From OLB6 sp964525565 (GTDB taxonomy: Bacteria > Bacteroidota > Ignavibacteria > Kapaibacteriales > Kapaibacteriaceae), in assembly GCA_964525565.1 (NCBI GenBank), contig CAZGHI010000005.1, positions 1-64,000 of the forward strand: a DNA stretch of 64,000 nucleotides, in the 5' to 3' direction. The stretch's first letter is position 1, and the number at the start of each line of letters is the position of its first letter. Made by a program: the position numbers and the translations under genes. This document shows positions 1 through 9,431 of this stretch, piece by piece. The notes beneath the pieces are model-generated. The model had not been told where the DNA came from, ran no database searches, and worked only from the letters and a program-made list of their open reading frames with translations.

Positions 1-68
1 TCGTCCAATACTAAATCAGCATGTGATAACGGACAACATAAAATATCCAATAATTCTTTACTTATCAT
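1..68 (-). CDS. Trm112-like (UPF0434) small zinc-binding protein, N-terminal part only
   Basis: Reading the minus strand from ATG at 68 gives 22 codons that run off the left edge of the window. The peptide begins MISKELLDILCCPLSHADL, matching the start of the Trm112/YcaR family, where LLDIL-CP-K/S-G opens a short zinc-ribbon protein. Bacterial members are about 60-70 residues and of uncertain role; the eukaryotic relative is an activating partner of methyltransferases. A good Shine-Dalgarno, AGGAG, lies six bases before the ATG, which fixes the start. The gene is divergent from tyrS, with about 68 bases between. Family call rests on the N-terminus alone. Confidence 0.72.
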   Translation of the reverse strand, partial: MISKELLDILCCPLSHADLVLD

Positions 69-136
69 TTTTTCTCCTACTTTCGTAGTTCGATTGTACG
101 CAACAGTTATTCCCACGACGATAGTGTTTGCATTCC

Positions 137-1366
137 ATGACTGCTGAAGAACAACTGTCCTACCTTAAGCGCCATACAGTAGATGTTCTCCCCGAAACCG
201 ACCTGCTGACCAAGCTCCAGAAGAGTGCCGCTACCGGTAAGCCGTTAAACGTAAAACTCGGACTTGACCCAAGCCGTCCGGACATCCACCTCGGACATGC
301 CGTTGTTCTCAATAAACTGCGACAGTTTCAGGATCTCGGCCACAAGGTCATTCTTATCATCGGCGATTTCACGGCTACAATTGGTGACCCTACCGGTAAG
401 AGCAAAACACGCAAACCGCTTTCCTTAGAAGAAACGCGGGAAAACGGTCGCACCTACGTGGATCAAGCTGCACACATCCTAGATGCAAACAAACTTGAAG
501 TCCGCTATAACAGCGAGTGGCTTGATGCTCTTTCTTTCCGCGAAGTGATTGCATTAGCCGCCAAATACACCGTTGCACAGTTGTTGGAGCGCGACGATTT
601 TACCAAACGGTATCGGAGTGGCGAACCTATTGGCGTACATGAGTTCCTTTATCCCCTTTCGCAAGCATACGATAGTGTAGCTGTCCAGGCCGATGTTGAG
701 CTTGGCGGAACCGACCAAAAGTTTAATCTTCTTGTTGGCCGTGAAGTGATGCGTGCTTACGGACTCGAGCCGCAGTGCATCATTACCACTCCAATCCTGG
801 AAGGTACCGATGGTGTGGAAAAAATGAGTAAATCGCTGGACAACTATATCGCACTCACCGATAGTCCGCGCGACATGTTCGGGAAAACAATGAGCATTCC
901 TGACGCTCTTATACCGCGATATCTAGAATACGGTGCATTTGCTCATCCGGCAGAAGTTGAACAAGTAACAAAGGGGCTAAGTAACGGAAACATACACCCA
1001 CGACAAGCAAAAGTAGATGTAGCACAACGTATTGTTGCCCGGTACCATGGCCAAACAGCAGCCGATGATGCCCTCGCTGAATTTGAACGCATTTTTGTGA
1101 AAAAAGATGTTCCGGATACAATGCCGGAGTTCACTGTTCAACCTGATGCTCAGGCAAATGATGTTGTTTCGCTGCTAATGGCGTCAGGCTTAGTATCCTC
1201 GAAGAGTGAAGCGCGACGGTTGATAACCCAGGGGGGGGTTCAGGTTGATGGAGAAAAGATTACAGACATTAATGCGGTTATCGAGATTGCTCAGCCCCGC
1301 GTCCTTCGGGCAGGAAAACTTAAATTCATCCGACTGATACCTGCTTCGCTCAACATCGAACAATGA
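137..1366 (+). CDS. tyrS: Tyrosyl-tRNA synthetase
   Basis: Charges tRNA-Tyr with tyrosine in the cytoplasm. A 409-residue class I synthetase of the long bacterial type. The HIGH-type motif is HLGH at residues 51-54, in LGLDPSRPDIHLGH, and the KMSKS motif is at 229-233. A C-terminal S4 RNA-binding domain covers about 345-405. The reading frame is open from a TTG at 128, but the ATG at 137 gives the usual MTAEEQ start and is preferred. A TAGTG-TTTG sequence ends six bases before this ATG and could be a promoter -7 box for a leaderless message. A G8 tract at 1231-1238 lies inside the S4 region but the frame is intact. It overlaps the next gene by ATGA. Confidence 0.96.
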   Translation: MTAEEQLSYLKRHTVDVLPETDLLTKLQKSAATGKPLNVKLGLDPSRPDIHLGHAVVLNKLRQFQDLGHKVILIIGDFTATIGDPTGKSKTRKPLSLEETRENGRTYVDQAAHILDANKLEVRYNSEWLDALSFREVIALAAKYTVAQLLERDDFTKRYRSGEPIGVHEFLYPLSQAYDSVAVQADVELGGTDQKFNLLVGREVMRAYGLEPQCIITTPILEGTDGVEKMSKSLDNYIALTDSPRDMFGKTMSIPDALIPRYLEYGAFAHPAEVEQVTKGLSNGNIHPRQAKVDVAQRIVARYHGQTAADDALAEFERIFVKKDVPDTMPEFTVQPDAQANDVVSLLMASGLVSSKSEARRLITQGGVQVDGEKITDINAVIEIAQPRVLRAGKLKFIRLIPASLNIEQ

Positions 1367-2073
1367 AACGGTTCTTTGAGTTCCATGGCTCTGCCACTGG
1401 TTCTGAAAACATGGCAGCCGATCTCGCACTCATTGATAAACTGCGATCAAGCAATGAACCGGCAGTTGGAAGGACTTACATGTGGAAACCGTGGGCGGTC
1501 TCGTTGGGTAAACACCAGCCAGAATCGACCATAAACCTTGCTGAGGCCAGACGTAGAGGTTTCGATGTTGTGCACCGTCCAACGGGTGGCCGAGCTGTAC
1601 TACATGCCGAGGAACTCACTTACTGTATCGCCGCTCGTGGAACTCCACAGCATGTGTATGCTGCTGTCCATGCGGCCATTCTGTCTTCGCTTCGCTACGT
1701 ACTCGGCGAACAAGGCAATTCCATTGTTTTCAACCAGGTACCCACGGATTTGCGTACGCATTACGCTTCTGAATCTAATCTCGGGCAAGCATGCTTTTCG
1801 TCGAGTGCACGGTTCGAACTCATGGCCTCCGGAAGAAAGGTTGTTGGAAGCGCTCAACGTATTATCGACGGTATCGTGCTCCAACATGGATCTATTCTCT
1901 GCGGAGATGCTCATCTTATTCTCGCCGACGTAGTAGCGATCCCTGACGAAAGTCGCACTACACTACAGAGTGCTCTCCGTTCCTCAAGCATTAGTTTGTC
2001 TGAGATAGCCGGCAGAAACATTGAGCCGGAAAGCATCGCAATGGCTATGGAAGAGGCTGTGGTGTCGCTCTGA
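1363..2073 (+). CDS. Lipoate-protein ligase / octanoyltransferase family protein (BPL/LPL fold)
   Basis: A 236-residue member of the biotin/lipoate A/B protein ligase family, which attaches lipoic or octanoic acid to lysines of 2-oxoacid dehydrogenase E2 and glycine cleavage H proteins. The family signature RPTGGRAVLHAEELTY lies at about residues 71-86, and the lysine expected in the acyl-adenylate/thioester step is in GRKVVGSAQR at about 157-166. It is closer in size to LplA/LipM-type ligases than to LipB; which reaction it performs cannot be settled from sequence. The ATG at 1363 overlaps the tyrS stop (ATGA). The lipoate-dependent E1 enzymes at 8439-10397 and 22668-25070 would be logical clients. 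The stop codon abuts the stop of the convergent gene at 2074. Confidence 0.82.
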   Translation: MKRFFEFHGSATGSENMAADLALIDKLRSSNEPAVGRTYMWKPWAVSLGKHQPESTINLAEARRRGFDVVHRPTGGRAVLHAEELTYCIAARGTPQHVYAAVHAAILSSLRYVLGEQGNSIVFNQVPTDLRTHYASESNLGQACFSSSARFELMASGRKVVGSAQRIIDGIVLQHGSILCGDAHLILADVVAIPDESRTTLQSALRSSSISLSEIAGRNIEPESIAMAMEEAVVSL

Positions 2074-2959
2074 TTATAGGGTGGCCAGAGGACGAACTAC
2101 GGTAATTCCAGTATGACTCTTTACGGTGTTAAGGTAGGCGCTTATCGTGTCGTCGAGCACGACCTTCTTTTGGGTGGTTGACGCATGAAGAAATCGCGCC
2201 CTTCCGTTAATCACAGCAATGAGGCCAGTATGCGCATAGTCGAGGCCGGTTTTGTTTGTAGCAACGGCAATGATGTCTCCCGATTCCAGTAAAGACTCGA
2301 TGTTCTTTACCTTTTCCTTAGGGATAACGAACATCGTTCGCTTATTGATCTCCTCTTCAATTCCGCGAATCACTGGAATAAGGTTTGGATTCCTCTGCAG
2401 CGGTCCGTAAAAGGCCGGGTTCTTGCTCATGAACGATACATTATGTCGAACGGGTTGTCCTCCGATCTTTTGTGTGATATCGCTTACAACAAACTTTTTA
2501 ACGTTATCGTTAATCCAGTCGGCAGTGTAGTGAAGACGAGATGTATAGTCACCGAGAATGCCACCGCGATAGCGGGTATAGGTGATCTCGGCACGAAGTG
2601 CCTCGAGACTTGTATTGCCCCTTTCCATCATTCGCGCAATGCATAGCGACACCTCGAAGAATGTAACGCAATCAAGGCCCTCGAGTGTTACTCTGCACTC
2701 TTCCGGTTCACCTTCCAGAGTGCCACCAACATACGGCGTGTCAAGTAAAAGCNNNNNNNNNNNNNNNNNNNNNNNNNNNAATTGGCAACCTCCCCCATTC
2801 ACCCATCTGCGCTGCATTCACAATCCTCGCCAGAGTGTTGCGGGTAGGTTGTTCATCGTTGACGGCAGTAGTTTGTTGCAGAACATGCGAAAGTGCTGTG
2901 GGCAATGTAGCCGGCACAGTTGCCCATGCAAAACTTGTTATGAAAACTCGCCTGTTCAT
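2074..2959 (-). CDS. DUF1460 family protein with Tat signal, interrupted by an assembly gap
   Basis: The C-terminal portion (2074-2752) matches the DUF1460 family, NlpC/P60-like proteins thought to act as periplasmic peptidase or amidase on cell-wall material; the SGDIIAVATN and LDYAHTGLI segments are typical. The N-terminus (2780-2959) begins MNRRVFITSF followed by a hydrophobic stretch, a Tat-type twin-arginine signal, so export in folded form is inferred. Between them lie 27 Ns at 2753-2779. The reading frames on each side do not match across the stated gap length, so the true gap is not 27 bases. The ATG at 2959 overlaps the aspS stop (ATGA), suggesting translational coupling. Function is inferred from family only. 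Confidence 0.75.
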
Positions 2960-4722
2960 TCGATTATACACAAGCCCAGTTCGTCAAGTTGTTTAGTGTC
3001 AACCTCGGACGGACAACCATCCATTAGCGACAAGCCGGATGTTGTTTTCGGAAATGCAATTACATCGCGAATATTATTGGTACCGGCCAGAAGCATTACC
3101 AGCCGATCAAATCCAAAGGCAATTCCACCATGCGGCGGGGCACCATACTGTAGAGCATTGAGGAGGAAACCGAACTTGTTTTCTGCTTCATGTTTCGAGA
3201 TACCAATAAGCTCAAAGACTCGCTGTTGCACCGTACGATCGTGAATCCGCACTGAACCGCCTGCAGCTTCGTAGCCATTAATGACCAAATCATATGCCTG
3301 TGCCCGTACAGATTGGGGGGCAGACTCCAGAAGGTGAAGATCTTCAACCATGGGACTGGTGAAAGGGTGGTGTCTCGCCACCCATCGGTTTTCGTCTGGG
3401 TCGTGCTCCAGCAACGGGAACTCTGTGACCCATGTAATAGAGTACAAGCTGTCTGCTGCATCGGTAAGTGCTAACCGTTTTGCCATCTCTACTCGAAGTG
3501 CGCCAAGGATAACGCTGGCACGCTCCCATTCTCCCACCGAAAACAGGAGCAGGTCGTTATCGGCAGCTCCTATGGAACTAAGAAGGGTCTGTGATTCACC
3601 TTCCGTTAGCTGCTTTGCAAAGGAGCCGGAAACCTCTCCATTCATCATCTTGAGGTATGGCATTCCACCGGCACCGTGCTTCTTTGCATGTTCGGTAAGC
3701 TCGTCTAACTGCTTGCGACTATAACCGGCACACTGTGGAATGCGCAATACCTTAACAACTCCACCATTCGCTATGGCATCACGGAACAGAGCAAATCCGC
3801 TGTGCACGCACTGCTCGGTTACATCATATAAGGGCAAATCGTAGCGAAGATCGGGCTTATCGGATCCGTATGTGTCAATTGCATGCCGATACGTCATTCG
3901 TGGAAATGGCGTAGTCAATTGTTGACCCAGTACTTCCTTCCAGACCGCTGCAACAAAACGTTCCGTAAGGTCCATAACGTCGGACTGGTCAACAAAACTC
4001 ATCTCAACATCTATTTGCGTGAATTCGGGTTGCCGGTCAGCACGGAGGTCTTCGTCGCGAAAGGCCTTTACAATCTGCATGTACTTATCGAAGCCTGCGA
4101 CCATGAGTATTTGTTTAAACAATTGCGGACTCTGTGGCAGCGCATAGAAGCGTCCCTTGTTCACCCTACTCGGTACCAGGTAATCACGCGCCCCTTCAGG
4201 GGTGCTGCGTGTTAGCACCGGTGTTTCTACTTCAACAAATCCTTCGCGAGCAAAAAATGTATGTGTACTCTGGTACAATTGATTGCGAAGAAGAAATCGT
4301 TTCTGTATCAGTGGACGTCGAAGATCCAGATACCGATACTGTAAACGAAGCTCTTCGTTCGCCTGCACTTCGTCATCAACTTCAAATGGAGGAACATTGC
4401 TACGGTTTATAACATCTGCATCAGAAGCAATGACCTCGATGAGGCCTGTTGGAATATTCGGATTCGGGTTTTCGCGCATGCGAACCATCCCTTCTACCCA
4501 CAGTACCCATTCCGACCGTACGTCTTTAAGCCGAGCAGCAAGGTCCGGCTTCGATGTTGCATCAATGACTACTTGAGTTAGACCTTCTCTGTCGCGTAGA
4601 TCTATGAATACAATGCTGCCGTAGTCTCGTCTGGCATTTACCCAACCATTGAGCACAACATTGGTACCCTGGTTTTCAGGGCGTAGCTGACCGCACGTAA
4701 CCGTACGTTTCCGAAACTTCAT
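2956..4722 (-). CDS. aspS: Aspartyl-tRNA synthetase
   Basis: A 588-residue class II synthetase that charges tRNA-Asp (possibly also tRNA-Asn if AsnRS is absent). Order: N-terminal OB-fold anticodon-binding domain (LNGWVNARRDYGSIVFIDLR), class II catalytic core with motif 2 (FRDEDLRADRQPEFTQID), the bacterial GAD insertion in the middle, and motif 3 near the end (GGIAFGFDRLVMLLAG). The length fits bacterial AspRS. The frame is open further upstream, but MKFRKRTVTCGQLR at 4722 is the natural start and leaves one base after the stop of the upstream glycosyltransferase gene. It overlaps the downstream DUF1460 gene by four bases. Confidence 0.96.
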   Translation of the reverse strand: MKFRKRTVTCGQLRPENQGTNVVLNGWVNARRDYGSIVFIDLRDREGLTQVVIDATSKPDLAARLKDVRSEWVLWVEGMVRMRENPNPNIPTGLIEVIASDADVINRSNVPPFEVDDEVQANEELRLQYRYLDLRRPLIQKRFLLRNQLYQSTHTFFAREGFVEVETPVLTRSTPEGARDYLVPSRVNKGRFYALPQSPQLFKQILMVAGFDKYMQIVKAFRDEDLRADRQPEFTQIDVEMSFVDQSDVMDLTERFVAAVWKEVLGQQLTTPFPRMTYRHAIDTYGSDKPDLRYDLPLYDVTEQCVHSGFALFRDAIANGGVVKVLRIPQCAGYSRKQLDELTEHAKKHGAGGMPYLKMMNGEVSGSFAKQLTEGESQTLLSSIGAADNDLLLFSVGEWERASVILGALRVEMAKRLALTDAADSLYSITWVTEFPLLEHDPDENRWVARHHPFTSPMVEDLHLLESAPQSVRAQAYDLVINGYEAAGGSVRIHDRTVQQRVFELIGISKHEAENKFGFLLNALQYGAPPHGGIAFGFDRLVMLLAGTNNIRDVIAFPKTTSGLSLMDGCPSEVDTKQLDELGLCIIE

Positions 4723-4723
4723 A

Positions 4724-5827
4724 TTACTCCATTGGAAAACTGCAATATGCAAACAGTCGTTCCAAGGCCCGTACGATATCGTCCTTTGCAATAGCTGCAA
4801 TCGACGGTGCAGTTGTATGCAATACTTCGTAGTGCGTGTGTACGGGATACCATGGCATTAAATCCGGGTTGTTAAATACATACAAAACGAGCACGGGTAT
4901 CTTCCATGCAGAAGCCAGGTGAACAATGCTCGTGTCGGGTGTCCACATAACATCCATCACAGACCAGCAAACTGCTGCATCATGAAACGATGGTGTTGGT
5001 GGGACCACTAGCGCGGGGGCTGCCGACGAAACGCGTTGCGTCCAATCGCTGTTTTTTGGATCTGAAAACAGATAAAAATCTACCCGTGAATACTTTTGCT
5101 TCAGNNNNNNNNNNNNNNNNNNNNNNTCAGCAACAACTTCCGGTGGATATCTGCGTCCCCTGTCGCTACCACTGGCATTTACGCCCACTCGAAAGCGCTG
5201 CATCCCCCTATCAATCCCTAATCGCCTGTATGCAGCATTTTTTTCTTCGGTGGTAACCGGATATGTAGGCTGAAGATTCTGACGATGAGGATCAATCCCA
5301 AACGGTAAAAGAAGCTGTGCAATTCGCTTGCTGATGTGAACGGACGCACGGTCGAGCAGGGGCACTACATGAGTGTACACACCGGCATTTTGTTTTTCGA
5401 TTCCAATGCGATAAGGGGCGTTAGAAAAACTCACCAACAAGCTGGATGTGGTTGAAGGGTTATCCATGAGATCAACCACCACATCATACTTTCTTTGGCG
5501 AAGCTGCAGTACCAAACGTAGGAATCCGAGCAGTGATTTTCTGTACACATGCACGGTATTCACGATTTCACGGAGAGGTGTTGAAACTGCAATGTTATTT
5601 GTACTGAGAACAACACCGATATGTGCCTCGGGAAACCTCTTTCGCACAGCGTGCATTACAGGAGTTGATATGAGCACATCGCCAATTCTGTCCTGACGGA
5701 GAAAGAGAATGGCCCCTTGTGGTGGTAGGTGTAGTGCATCCTGTACCGTACGAACAACCTGTGGTTGTAGCGAACGGAGGTAAATCCGATTAAAAAATCT
5801 CCGAAGCCTACGTTCCAACCACTTCAC
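4724..5827 (-). CDS. Glycosyltransferase family 9 (heptosyltransferase-like)
   Basis: A GT9/GT-B protein of about 367 residues, the family of ADP-heptose:LPS heptosyltransferases. Seen: N-terminal LRQDRIGDVLISTPV (GT9 start) and C-terminal TPDTSIVHLASAWKIPVLVLY, equivalent to the TNDTGPMHLA sugar-nucleotide site. It probably adds a sugar to lipopolysaccharide or another surface glycan on the cytoplasmic side of the inner membrane. There are 22 Ns at 5105-5126 inside the C-terminal half, with the frame kept across them. The start is uncertain: a GTG at 5827 (VKWLERRLRRFF) overlaps the upstream gene by 20 bases; the frame is open to 5893. It forms a tight cluster with two other glycosyltransferase genes and aspS. 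Confidence 0.85.
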   Translation of the reverse strand: MKWLERRLRRFFNRIYLRSLQPQVVRTVQDALHLPPQGAILFLRQDRIGDVLISTPVMHAVRKRFPEAHIGVVLSTNNIAVSTPLREIVNTVHVYRKSLLGFLRLVLQLRQRKYDVVVDLMDNPSTTSSLLVSFSNAPYRIGIEKQNAGVYTHVVPLLDRASVHISKRIAQLLLPFGIDPHRQNLQPTYPVTTEEKNAAYRRLGIDRGMQRFRVGVNASGSDRGRRYPPEVVAXXXXXXXXLKQKYSRVDFYLFSDPKNSDWTQRVSSAAPALVVPPTPSFHDAAVCWSVMDVMWTPDTSIVHLASAWKIPVLVLYVFNNPDLMPWYPVHTHYEVLHTTAPSIAAIAKDDIVRALERLFAYCSFPME

Positions 5828-6944
5828 GATACACCTGCGTTGTTTGTTCACCCATTTTACCGGGCGTGAAGTGACGAACACGTTCATAGCCACGTTGAAT
5901 CAGCTCGTGCTGCAATGCAGAGTCAGTAAGCAGCTTCTCCATCTGTAAGGCAATGTTTTCAATGTTATGCGGATCTGCAAGCAGCGCAGCCGAACCAACC
6001 ACCTCGGGCATACAGGTTGTAGTTGACGTTAACACAGGACATCCACATTGCATTGCCTCTAATGCCGGCAATCCGAAACCTTCGGCTGTACTAACAAACG
6101 TTAAGCCGGCTGCCGATCCATAGAGCCTCATGACCATCTCGTCCGATAAGCCGTACGCCACCCGAACACCCGGTAACTTTAATAGCGAGGAATGGGTCGC
6201 TTTAAACTCTGCAATATGTCGAGGGTCGCCGCTCAAGGCCAGCACATAGCGATGCGTAGAAGTCAATGACTTTGGTAGCGACGCCCATGCCTGCAACATT
6301 CGGGTGAGGTTCTTTCGCTTATCAACTCTTCCTACAAAGAAGAGAAACGACCTGCCTTCGGGAATATCCAGGGTGGCACGAACATCAGAATGAAGTTCCA
6401 AGGGTGCAAAGGATATGCGCGAACTATTATGCACAACATAGGTTTTGCTGCGGCTATCGGGAAATGCATCGTAAAGAGTATGCGCAGTCCATTCTGTAGG
6501 CACGATGATTGCCCGTGCATTCTTCACGTGCAATGATACCTGACGTTGAAATGTTCGTGCCTTGTATGGTTCATCCATTGTTTCAGGCAGCATGGGAAAC
6601 AAGTCGTGTATCGTTACAACGTACGGCACTGTTGGCTTTCGCCAGAGTGCATTACCGATCAGATGGAGTACATTGGCTTCGATGGCAATGGAATCGAGTT
6701 GTTTAGTCTGAATAACTCTTGCCAGAGGTCGGAGCATGGGTCCACCAGCCAGTTCATGGATGATGGTGGCGTGTACGTTAACACCTGCACCGAATTCCGC
6801 ACGTAAGTATTCCCTTCTTCCTCTTAGTCCCGCAAGCAACGGCTGTACATCTGTATGCTGTAGTAGAGAGTGCACTAAATTTCTTCCGTACACCTCAATG
6901 CCGCTATGTCCGAGTATGCTTGTAGCGTCGAATGCAACCTTCAT
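5808..6944 (-). CDS. Glycosyltransferase family 4
   Basis: A 378-residue GT-B enzyme of the GT1/GT4 type. The C-terminal half holds FFVGRVDKRKNLTRML (start of the nucleotide-sugar domain) and the EX7E-type motif STAEGFGLPALEAMQCG. The N-terminal half starts MKVAFDATSILGHSGIEVY with the acceptor-side glycine loop. It likely transfers a sugar during surface polysaccharide or LPS assembly, together with the GT9 genes on either side. The ATG at 6944 shares one base with the stop codon of the upstream gene (TGATG), so coupled translation is likely. The donor and acceptor cannot be read from sequence. Confidence 0.9.
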   Translation of the reverse strand: MKVAFDATSILGHSGIEVYGRNLVHSLLQHTDVQPLLAGLRGRREYLRAEFGAGVNVHATIIHELAGGPMLRPLARVIQTKQLDSIAIEANVLHLIGNALWRKPTVPYVVTIHDLFPMLPETMDEPYKARTFQRQVSLHVKNARAIIVPTEWTAHTLYDAFPDSRSKTYVVHNSSRISFAPLELHSDVRATLDIPEGRSFLFFVGRVDKRKNLTRMLQAWASLPKSLTSTHRYVLALSGDPRHIAEFKATHSSLLKLPGVRVAYGLSDEMVMRLYGSAAGLTFVSTAEGFGLPALEAMQCGCPVLTSTTTCMPEVVGSAALLADPHNIENIALQMEKLLTDSALQHELIQRGYERVRHFTPGKMGEQTTQVYREVVGT

Positions 6945-8032
6945 CAACGAAGCCTTGCCTGTTGTAGCATAATCACTGTGTCGAATAGTTCCTGAACACT
7001 CTTCACCACAAGCTCCGGACGTAAGGAATCAAGTGGCTCACGATGATCGGTTATCACGGCTCGAAAGGGAACACCGTATGGCATCCACTCTTGAATAAAC
7101 GTTGCCTTACGCGTGTACATTCCGACAATCGGTGCACCAACTGCAGATGCAATGTGCACGATGGAGGTGTCTGGTGTAATCACAAGTGAGCATAATCGCA
7201 ATACCGATGCAATACGCAATAACGGTTCTGATTGAAGAGCAACCGTGTTTGGAGTATCTGCTGCCAGACGCTGAGCCATTGCAACACGATCGGCATAACC
7301 GAAGACGAGGAAGGTACACTGTGGAAACGTGGAGTGGAGTAAACGTAGGCATTCACGATAGTGTTCTTCTGACCACATCCGGTACCAGTTTCCTGCGCTA
7401 AGATTAACAGCAATAACAGGAGATATCCACGTTGCAAACAACGATTTTGCCCACTCAATGTTTACGTGATTGAGTTCTAATCTTAGTGGATAGGAATCAT
7501 AATCAGGCTTCTCACCAAAAGTTGTCGCAGCAAGGGCAATCTGCATACGGACCATGACTTCTACGCCACGCTTTACGGCAATCATTTTGTTGAAGAAGAC
7601 GCTGTAAAGGTCCCGACGCCCCGAGTGCTCGAAACACACCGTGATAGCAGAATTGCCCAAGGTGTTAGCCAACCATCCCAACAACGTTGTTTTGTTTGTT
7701 ACGAGGCCAAAACACACGTCGTACTCCATCGTTCGTAGTGCACGCCATGTTGTTAGGTAACTCTTGATGGTTTTGGAAAAGACAACAATGCGTCGGACTC
7801 CGGCAACACCTTCCAGTATTACTTTGTTGGATGGTGAGCACACAACGTCTATCTGTGCCAGTGGACATATTGTGCGCAGGTAGTCAATCATCGGTATGGT
7901 CACCACCATGTCGCCGATAGCATCGTAGCGAAGAATCAAAATGTTTCGTACATGCAGAGGATTGATAGGCGACGAAACAGGATATCTTCGGAAGAGAATC
8001 CTAAATATGGTGTACAGCAGCCGCTTAACCAC
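6944..8032 (-). CDS. Glycosyltransferase family 9 (heptosyltransferase-like)
   Basis: A second GT9 protein, 362 residues, first gene of the three-gene sugar transferase set. It carries ILILRYDAIGDMVVTIPM near the N-terminus and VITPDTSIVHIASAVGAP in the C-terminal domain, both GT9 landmarks. A basic, hydrophobic N-terminus (MVKRLLYTIFRILFRR) suggests association with the inner membrane. The start codon is GTG. It is distinct in sequence from the other GT9 copy at 4724-5827, so the two probably act on successive residues of one glycan rather than being a recent duplication. It lies 14 bases downstream of the small orphan gene at 8047. Confidence 0.88.
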   Translation of the reverse strand: MVKRLLYTIFRILFRRYPVSSPINPLHVRNILILRYDAIGDMVVTIPMIDYLRTICPLAQIDVVCSPSNKVILEGVAGVRRIVVFSKTIKSYLTTWRALRTMEYDVCFGLVTNKTTLLGWLANTLGNSAITVCFEHSGRRDLYSVFFNKMIAVKRGVEVMVRMQIALAATTFGEKPDYDSYPLRLELNHVNIEWAKSLFATWISPVIAVNLSAGNWYRMWSEEHYRECLRLLHSTFPQCTFLVFGYADRVAMAQRLAADTPNTVALQSEPLLRIASVLRLCSLVITPDTSIVHIASAVGAPIVGMYTRKATFIQEWMPYGVPFRAVITDHREPLDSLRPELVVKSVQELFDTVIMLQQARLR

Positions 8033-8046
8033 GGCACTCCTAACAG

Positions 8047-8388
8047 TTAGGCGATCTCTTTCGCAACGTGGTACACCACGTTGGTGGCCATGCCGTAAAT
8101 AGCATCAAGAACGTCTGCCACCTCTTTTGTGTTTTCCGGATCGTCCGATGCCTCGTATGCTTCCGTTGTTGGGTAAACGTAAATTTCCTGGAAATGGTTG
8201 TGTTTTACAGTGTCCTCAAATACGGAATACTGAACGTCTTGTCCGGCATAGAACTCACGAAGCCGGCCAACAAGCGACAGATAATTTGTGCGTTTGCCGT
8301 CAGGGATGATGTAGGAAACTCGGAATAGTACTCGTGCCATGTGCTTGTTGGGGGGGTAGAATGATGTAACAGCAACAAATTTAATCAT
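8047..8388 (-). CDS. Small protein of unknown function, possible dimeric alpha/beta-barrel fold
   Basis: A 113-residue protein not confidently recognised. From MARVLFRVSYIIPDG onwards it has the strand-helix-strand pattern and the HFQEIYVYPTTEAYEA segment reminiscent of ABM/NIPSNAP-like dimeric alpha/beta barrels; that resemblance is tentative. No signal peptide or membrane segment. Two starts are possible: ATG at 8388 and ATG at 8340; the second begins exactly at the likely first strand and may be the real one, giving 97 residues. A G7 tract at 8350-8356 sits between them. It stands between the E1 beta gene and the glycosyltransferase cluster on the same strand. Confidence 0.6.
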   Translation of the reverse strand: MIKFVAVTSFYPPNKHMARVLFRVSYIIPDGKRTNYLSLVGRLREFYAGQDVQYSVFEDTVKHNHFQEIYVYPTTEAYEASDDPENTKEVADVLDAIYGMATNVVYHVAKEIA

Positions 8389-8438
8389 TTACCAAGGCCA
8401 TTACCATATATGCCGTAACAAACACAAACCGTTCGATA

Positions 8439-9409
8439 TTAATACGCCATAACATTACGCAGGGCCTTGGTAAGTGTTGCCGTGCTAGGTAACACGGCAC
8501 GTTCGAGCGTGGGAGCAAACGGTGTTGGAGCATCAAACGCTGCAACGCGTTGAATAGGAGCATCCAGAAAGGCAAATGCTTTTTCGGCTATTCGTGCTGC
8601 TATCTCACCCCCGAAGCCACCGGTAAGTACAGCCTCGTGTACGATTACAACCCGCCCTGTCTTTCGAACAGAGGCAAGAACTGTTTCTTCATCAAACGGA
8701 ACCAGCGTACGGATATCAACGATCTCAACTTGAACCCCTTCCGTGGACATAACTTCTGCGGTCTCTATGGCCATGTGAACCGTACTTCCGTACGTGATAA
8801 CGCTAACATCGGCTCCCTCACGAACAATATTGGCCTTTCCAAGAGGAACGATATACTCGCCATCCGGTACATCTTCTTTGATCTTGCGGTATAGTCCTTT
8901 GTGCTCAAAGAATACAACTGGATTGTTGTCACGGATAGAGGCAGTCATCAATCCCTTTGCATCCGCTGCACTTGCCGGACACACAACTTTAAGGCCGGTT
9001 GCGTGAACGAACCATGCCTCGCTGTCACGACTGTGGAATGGGTTTGCGCCAACGCCACCGCCAGAAGGCCCACGTACAACCATTGGTACAGGAATACCCC
9101 AGCGATATGCTGTTGTTGCGGCTACGGTAACAAGCTGATTNNNNNNNNNNNNNNNNNNNNNNNNNNNNNNNNNNNNNNNNNNNNNNNNNNNNNNNNNNNN
9201 NNNNNNNNNNNNNNNNNNNNAATGATGGCCGCTTCGCTTATGGGTGCATCAATAACTCGTTGTGGACCGAACTCCGCCAAAAAACCTTTCGTGAGTTTAA
9301 AGGCCCCACCATACGTACCAATATCCTCACCAATGAGAAAAACGCGATCGTCGTTTTGCATTTCCAGCCATATTGCGTCGGCGATGGCTTCCAGGTATGT
9401 TTTCTGCAT
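8439..9409 (-). CDS. 2-oxoacid dehydrogenase E1 component, beta subunit (interrupted by gap)
   Basis: Pairs with the E1 alpha gene upstream to form a thiamine-diphosphate-dependent E1 that decarboxylates a 2-oxoacid (pyruvate, branched-chain acid or acetoin). Seen: N-terminus MQKTYLEAIADAIWLEM and FLIGEDIGTYGGAFK, then a gap of 80 Ns at 9141-9220, then MVVRGPSGGG, DNNPVVFFEHK and VEIVDIRTLVPFDEETV typical of the transketolase pyrimidine and C-terminal domains. The frames on the two sides do not agree across the stated gap, so it has been sized only approximately. No E2 or E3 gene is in the window, so the substrate is not resolved. Confidence 0.88.
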
Positions 9410-9431
9410 GCTTATTTGGATGGATAGCGCA

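Noticed and set aside
2582..3244. Plus-strand open frame crossing the gap over the DUF1460 and aspS genes
   Set aside because: Made long only by Ns; overlaps two real genes on the other strand.
8039..8051. CCTAAC-A-GTTAGG palindrome as a terminator
   Set aside because: Loop of one base cannot form a hairpin, and it overlaps a stop codon with no T run.
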